DNA from: JAXLVB01 sp046329195
Lineage (GTDB): Bacteria > Bacteroidota > Bacteroidia > Cytophagales > Spirosomataceae
Length of the DNA: 64,000 bases
Reading direction: 5' to 3'
Assembly (NCBI GenBank): GCA_046329195.1
Contig: JAXLVB010000003.1
Coordinates: 310,001-374,000 of the forward strand
Part shown: piece after piece, positions 60,051-64,000 of the stretch
How positions within the stretch are numbered: position 1 is the stretch's first letter
Layout of the letters: each line of letters begins with the position of its first letter
Made by a program: the position numbers and the translations under genes
Notes under the pieces: model-generated
What the model was told of the DNA's origin: nothing
The model's database searches: none
Seen by the model: only the letters and a program-made list of their open reading frames with translations

Positions 60051-61241
60051 ATGAATGTGCTTCGCCGACTTTTTTATCTAAATACCAACGACCCGCACCG
60101 TATTTTTGGCTTAGATGTGGTACGTGCTACGGCGGTGTTATTGGTGGTTTTGGGCCATTCGGATCGAATGTTAGGTCAGCATTGGGACTATCATCCTGTG
60201 CTGAAGTGGCTCTTCAATCATCTATTCGTGTTCTTTCTCGACGGTGTTGATTTGTTTTTTGTATTGAGTGGGTTGCTCATTGGTTCTATCTTGATTAAGT
60301 CCATCGAAAAATCGAATAGCTTTACTATGAGCGACTTGGTATATTTTTGGAAACGTCGTTGGTATCGTACTCTGCCTAATTACTACCTGATTTTGTGTAT
60401 CAATGTGGTGGTTTGGTATGGAATTCATAAACAACAGCAAGGACATTTTGCTTTCAATGACCTTTGGGTGGCTCAAATCCCTAAGTATTTCCTATTTCTT
60501 CAGAATCTGAATCAGCCTTGCCCACCTTTCTTTGTAGAATCGTGGAGTTTGGCCATCGAAGAATGGTTTTATCTGCTGCTACCGATTGTAATTTTTTTAC
60601 TTTCAAAGGCTTCTTTCCTTAGCAAAAAACAGGTTATTGCGCTGTCTTTGGCCATTTTTCTGGTCTTTTCTACGGGATTACGATTCTACAAAATCAGTAT
60701 GGTAGCGGGCTCGCTCTCGCCATTTGATGCAGGGAATTTGTACCGAACTACAGTGCTTACTCGCCTCGATGCCCTTATGCTTGGCGTGTTAGGGGCCTTT
60801 ATCTGCCAGTATTATCCTGTAATTTGGCGTCAAATGCGGTGGGTGGCTTTTGGCGTGGCGCTTGTGATGTTTTATGTGATACGCTGGATTACTCCCGCCG
60901 AACACGATGTACTACTCCAACAAGACTTGTTACTGTATGGCTTGCATCCTACGTTGTTAGGCATTGCTATTTTACTACTGATGCCACTGGCACATAGTAT
61001 TCGTCAACACCAAGGGGGACTCATCGGTCGAGGTATCACCTATATTAGTCTGGTTTCGTATTCGATGTATTTGGTGAATCTACTGATTATCAAAACCATT
61101 CAGCACTTTGTTCGTCCTTTTTATGAGGTCAATGCCACGGTAGAGTTGGCAGAGTATGGTTTGTTTTGGATGGTTACGGTATTAGTTTCTGTACTTTTGT
61201 ATAAATACGTAGAGCGACCCATTATGAATCTTCGGAAGTAA
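60051..61241 (+). CDS. Acyltransferase 3 family membrane protein (OafA/YrhL type)
   Basis: This integral membrane acyltransferase has 396 residues with about ten membrane helices. The opening motif is FGLDVVRATAVLLVVLGHSDR with the conserved His36, followed by FVLSGLLIGSI and WKRRWYRTLPNYYLI (the R-x10-R region). SLAIEEWFYLLLP carries the conserved Glu, and the end is YKYVERPIM. The family O-acetylates or O-acylates surface sugars such as polysaccharide or lipid A parts. No glycan gene cluster is near, so the target is unknown. It is a single gene, 221 bp after rplI. Confidence 0.93.
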   Translation: MNVLRRLFYLNTNDPHRIFGLDVVRATAVLLVVLGHSDRMLGQHWDYHPVLKWLFNHLFVFFLDGVDLFFVLSGLLIGSILIKSIEKSNSFTMSDLVYFWKRRWYRTLPNYYLILCINVVVWYGIHKQQQGHFAFNDLWVAQIPKYFLFLQNLNQPCPPFFVESWSLAIEEWFYLLLPIVIFLLSKASFLSKKQVIALSLAIFLVFSTGLRFYKISMVAGSLSPFDAGNLYRTTVLTRLDALMLGVLGAFICQYYPVIWRQMRWVAFGVALVMFYVIRWITPAEHDVLLQQDLLLYGLHPTLLGIAILLLMPLAHSIRQHQGGLIGRGITYISLVSYSMYLVNLLIIKTIQHFVRPFYEVNATVELAEYGLFWMVTVLVSVLLYKYVERPIMNLRK

Positions 61242-61336
61242 TTTGTAACTCATCATTGCCTGTCCCCTGACAGGCAACGACACGGTTATCGTATGTATTC
61301 AGTTTGTTTTATCAACAGTTTAAAACCTCTACTCGT

Positions 61337-61543
61337 ATGGCTCCCAAACTCCCGGACAATTACTTTATGCGCTATTCGGGTATGGCGTTTCAGTTGCTGG
61401 CTACCATTGTACTTGGCGTGTGGATTGGCACCAAATTAGACGCTTGGCAGCATACCCAAAAACCCATTTACAGCATTATTGGAGCGTTGATTGGCGTCAT
61501 TGGTGGGCTGGTGGCGTTTATCAGAAGTTTACCCAAAGAATAA
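61337..61543 (+). CDS. AtpZ/AtpI-family small membrane protein
   Basis: This 68-residue protein starts at the ATG at 61337; a TTG 33 bp upstream would add an unlikely leader. It has two membrane helices (about 15-33 and 42-60) with YSGMAFQLLATIVLGVWIGTKLD and PIYSIIGALIGVIGGLVAFI, the pattern of the AtpZ family that accompanies F-type ATP synthase genes, where it is linked to Mg/Ca uptake or rotor assembly. Here it lies next to an acyltransferase and an FHA gene, with no ATP synthase gene in the window. In some Bacteroidota it does stand apart from the atp genes. Confidence 0.8.
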   Translation: MAPKLPDNYFMRYSGMAFQLLATIVLGVWIGTKLDAWQHTQKPIYSIIGALIGVIGGLVAFIRSLPKE

Positions 61544-61643
61544 TATTTTCGCTCCTTCACACAATCTTTGCGGGTAAAAATCCTTTATATAGCTGATTAT
61601 CATTTCTTCTGGAGTATTTCGTCATTTCCAGCCCCACACGACC

Positions 61644-62585
61644 ATGTCCATGGATTTTTTGAAATTAGCGAAGTCTATTTTTTTGCCTAACGATTCGGGA
61701 AAGACTCATGCCTCCCAAAGCAACCTGAGTAACAATCAGATTGTCAGTCTGTTAACCGACAGCTTTAAAACTACGATTCAGAAAGAATCCATTACGGGCC
61801 ACAAACTGCTCTACGATACGTCGTACCTGATTTTGATGCACCCCGACGACTACAAAGACCGGGAGCTTGCCCTTGGGGTAGTTACGCAGGTGGCCGTCAA
61901 TGTGTTTTATGAAATCATTGAAAAGCAGAAGCCCCTCTACAAAGATTACGTGCCGATGGGCAATTACTGGCATTTTCAGTACTCACCTTGTGCTCATTTT
62001 CAGGAGATTGAGATTAAGCCAGGACATCCTTTAGTGATGAGTACGCTGACCACCACTAAAACCTGGAATCAGCTCACGCAACAGTCATTACGAGTGTCAC
62101 GAATTGCCAACCATTCTCGTTACGAAAAATACGACATCAACCCAGCGATTTTTCGTAATTTGGACGTGGTGGATAAAGGGATTTTCAAAATCAAATTCAA
62201 TCCAGAACTTTCACAACTGACGGCTCCACCTAAAGCCAATCAATCGGGTTTTGCCCAACTTAGCTACACCTTGGGTAGTATGCAATACACGTACGTGATG
62301 ATGGATGCTGAAATCAAAGTCACGCTGAAAACCGACTCGACGATAGCTGGTTCTCACATTTTGGCGATTGATGTGCCCAACCAAGGCTTAGCAAAAGAAC
62401 ATGCCTTGATTCGGTATGATGAAGTCGGACGTTCGTTTCAGATTGCGGCTTATGCCAACACATTAGTCAACGAAAAGAACATTCCACTCAGCATTAAAGG
62501 TGAAACACCTCAATGGGAAGCACTTAGTCCCCAATCCAGCATCATGCTGGGTTGGTTTAATCTTAAGTTTGAAAGTTTACTATGA
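61644..62585 (+). CDS. FHA domain-containing protein
   Basis: This 313-residue cytosolic protein has a possible alternative ATG two codons in. Residues 1-125 form a domain (LLYDTSYLILMHPDDYKDRELALGV) reminiscent in layout of the N-terminal domain of mycobacterial FhaA, though similarity is not clear. The middle (about 130-235) is beta-rich. The C-terminal part (about 235-313) resembles a divergent FHA phosphothreonine-binding domain: DSTIAGSHILAIDVPNQGLAKEHALIRYDE, then NEKNIPLSIKGE. The usual GRxxxxxI/SxxH core is weak (AKEH replaces SxxH). Its neighbour is a PP2C phosphatase, suggesting Ser/Thr phosphorylation signalling. Confidence 0.7.
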   Translation: MSMDFLKLAKSIFLPNDSGKTHASQSNLSNNQIVSLLTDSFKTTIQKESITGHKLLYDTSYLILMHPDDYKDRELALGVVTQVAVNVFYEIIEKQKPLYKDYVPMGNYWHFQYSPCAHFQEIEIKPGHPLVMSTLTTTKTWNQLTQQSLRVSRIANHSRYEKYDINPAIFRNLDVVDKGIFKIKFNPELSQLTAPPKANQSGFAQLSYTLGSMQYTYVMMDAEIKVTLKTDSTIAGSHILAIDVPNQGLAKEHALIRYDEVGRSFQIAAYANTLVNEKNIPLSIKGETPQWEALSPQSSIMLGWFNLKFESLL

Positions 62586-62624
62586 CGGTAATGCGATTTA
62601 TAAATCGTTTCCAATCACCCATCC

Positions 62625-62711
62625 ATGATTGACGCCCTGTTAGTGATCTTACTGTTTGGCTGCTCGGTGTATCTACTCATTCGCCACCGGAGGGAGTATC
62701 CTCGCAGTTAG
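62625..62711 (+). CDS. Possible 28-aa single-helix membrane peptide between FHA and PP2C genes
   Basis: An ATG at 62625 opens 28 codons ending in TAG at 62709-62711. The product is one hydrophobic helix (ALLVILLFGCSVYLLIRH) with a basic tail RRREYPRS-like end, so a positive-inside membrane peptide. It lies in the FHA-PP2C gap in the same direction. No known family; coding status is unproven. The rest of the gap, 62712-62777, shows nothing. Confidence 0.35.
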   Translation: MIDALLVILLFGCSVYLLIRHRREYPRS

Positions 62712-62777
62712 TCACGGCTATTTTTTGACATTTGAAGGAGGATTTTTCCTCGAATCTCACTCACCAGCACTCATCGA

Positions 62778-64000
62778 ATGCTCACCACACAGGTACATGC
62801 TGATACACACGTTGGCAAACAACGAACCGAAAATCAAGACAGTTTGATTTGTCAGTCTCCATTTTGGGGGCGTGATTCGCTCTCCTTATTGGCTGTGATT
62901 GACGGAGTAGGTGGTTATGCCGGTGGCGAAGTAGCCGCTCAAATTGCTCGGGATACCATTCTGCATTATTTGAACGAATATCAAACCGGCGAACGCTCGC
63001 AGTTATTGAAAGAGGCCATTACTGAAGCAAACAATCGCATTGCAGATGAACGCACCAAAGACACCCGCTTGGCTCGCATGAGTTGTGTGCTGACGGTAGC
63101 CATAGCCGATGCCGAAAAACGAGTATTGCACGTAGGGCATGTAGGCGACACCCGCTTGTATGTATATCGAAATGGGGCATTAACGAAGCTCTCGCACGAC
63201 CACTCAGTAGTGGGGTATCGGGAAGAAACGGGCGAACTGACCGAACAAGAAGCCATGACGCACCCTCAGCGCAACGAAGTGCTTCGGGTGTTGGGCGAGG
63301 CTTGGCATCGCCCTATGGATGAGCACTTTATTGAAACCATCGAGTGGGCATATCAACCCAACGACATGGTGCTAATATGCAGCGATGGCCTCAGCGACTT
63401 GGTTACAAAAGCTGCTATAGAGCGTATTTTGCAACGAAAGACAAGCCTTTCTGAAAAAACGCAAGCGCTCATAGACGCTGCTAATCAGGCAGGTGGCAAA
63501 GATAACATCACGGTGGTATTGGCCACGTACCAAGACCCTTCGGCCAAACCGTTGGTACAGCCACCTGTGGCAACCGTAAAGCCAGTGCAGGTAACAGAAC
63601 CCCTTGCAACATCCCCAAAAGTAGCCGAAGACAGCGGACATTATTCATCATCGAACTGGAAGGCGATTAGTATTTTTGGCCTAATGGGTTCGTTGATTGG
63701 TGCCGTATTGATGTGGGTATTTTTGCATCAGACCCCTCCTGCTGAGCCTGACCCCGTGCCTGCACGAGTATTCGATTTGAAAGAAAAGGCGCTGTTGGAG
63801 GCTATCATGGCCAACGATACCCTCTCTTGGACCAAAGATTCTACCCAAACCGATACGATTCGGCTGTCACAGACTTTGGTACTGCCTGACACACTCCACT
63901 GGCTCGAAAAAGGGAAGTTAGTACTCATGCCACTTGATAGTCTGACTGGTCAGGCGGCTATTCAGATTCGAGATACCAACAGCATTCACTTGCAAAATTT
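62778..64000 (+). CDS. PP2C-family Ser/Thr protein phosphatase with membrane anchor, C-terminus cut by window edge
   Basis: This metal-dependent phosphatase starts at the ATG at 62778 and stays open to the window end (407 residues). The catalytic domain (1-245) has all PP2C motifs: RTENQDS, AVIDGVGGYAGGEVA, HVGDTRLYVY, LSHDHS, ICSDGLSD and GGKDNITVV, with the metal-binding Asp residues kept. A Pro/Val-rich linker (about 250-285) leads to one membrane helix (about 297-318). After it comes an exported part rich in Asp, Thr and Leu that runs off the window. It probably reverses Ser/Thr phosphorylation read by the FHA protein. A partner kinase may lie beyond the edge. Confidence 0.93.
   Translation, partial: MLTTQVHADTHVGKQRTENQDSLICQSPFWGRDSLSLLAVIDGVGGYAGGEVAAQIARDTILHYLNEYQTGERSQLLKEAITEANNRIADERTKDTRLARMSCVLTVAIADAEKRVLHVGHVGDTRLYVYRNGALTKLSHDHSVVGYREETGELTEQEAMTHPQRNEVLRVLGEAWHRPMDEHFIETIEWAYQPNDMVLICSDGLSDLVTKAAIERILQRKTSLSEKTQALIDAANQAGGKDNITVVLATYQDPSAKPLVQPPVATVKPVQVTEPLATSPKVAEDSGHYSSSNWKAISIFGLMGSLIGAVLMWVFLHQTPPAEPDPVPARVFDLKEKALLEAIMANDTLSWTKDSTQTDTIRLSQTLVLPDTLHWLEKGKLVLMPLDSLTGQAAIQIRDTNSIHLQN

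Noticed and set aside
1..64000. CRISPR array, prophage, insertion sequence or rRNA
   Set aside because: No regularly spaced identical repeats, phage structural genes, transposase motifs or rRNA sequence were seen on reading both strands.

Overview
The window looks like chromosomal DNA of a Bacteroidota, most likely a Cytophagales-type bacterium; the genus cannot be fixed from this piece. The signs are SusC/TonB-type outer-membrane receptors with an N-terminal carboxypeptidase-like domain, a GWxTD lipoprotein, OMP_b-brl_3 and DUF1207 proteins, Bacteroidota-type promoters (TTTG-N19-TAnnTTTG) and few Shine-Dalgarno sites. G+C is in the mid-40s by eye. I saw no rRNA or confident tRNA gene, CRISPR array, insertion sequence or prophage. 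The two end genes (priA on the left, a PP2C phosphatase on the right) run off the window.

Layout. 1-2.7 kb: priA and a small unknown gene. 3-10.7 kb: an outer-membrane barrel protein, a sugar porter and a divergent TonB receptor. 10.8-17 kb: a leftward heavy-metal efflux operon (small exported protein, CzcC, CzcB, CzcA). 17.2-22.1 kb: a large Upf1/DNA2-like helicase and an NlpC/P60-like exported protein. 22.2-26.9 kb: DUF1207 protein, M20 peptidase, iron-sulfur photolyase, PlsY. 27-31.2 kb: a two-component system, HtrA protease and a Lys/His-rich exported peptide. 31.3-43.6 kb: sbcC and sbcD, split by four genes for predicted exported proteins (CocE/NonD hydrolase, GH29 fucosidase, sortilin-type Asp-box protein, ThuA). 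43.6-48.7 kb: Nudix-type regulator, RidA, amidohydrolase, Uup. 48.8-52.9 kb: an acyl-CoA dehydrogenase cluster. 53-58.3 kb: GWxTD protein, methyltransferase, HemW, MtgA, a membrane protein and an alkyltransferase-like protein. 58.6-60 kb: rpsF-rpsR-rplI. 60-64 kb: acyltransferase, AtpZ-like protein, FHA protein and PP2C phosphatase.

The best candidate for an undescribed system is a regulatory circuit. Tandem 11-bp units of the CTTCAGAAT type lie 5-7 bp upstream of poor -7 boxes at three promoters: the metal-efflux operon, htrA, and the two-component genes themselves. This suggests that the response regulator at 27 kb controls metal efflux, periplasmic protein quality control and its own synthesis. 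Other points worth a look are a probable decayed nuclease domain at the C terminus of the helicase, a Nudix regulator with a ruined catalytic box, a Cys-to-Ala alkyltransferase-like protein, the split sbcCD pair with a perfect 42-bp palindrome next to sbcD, a duplicated promoter-like segment at 40.9-41.2 kb, and the FHA/PP2C module at the right edge.
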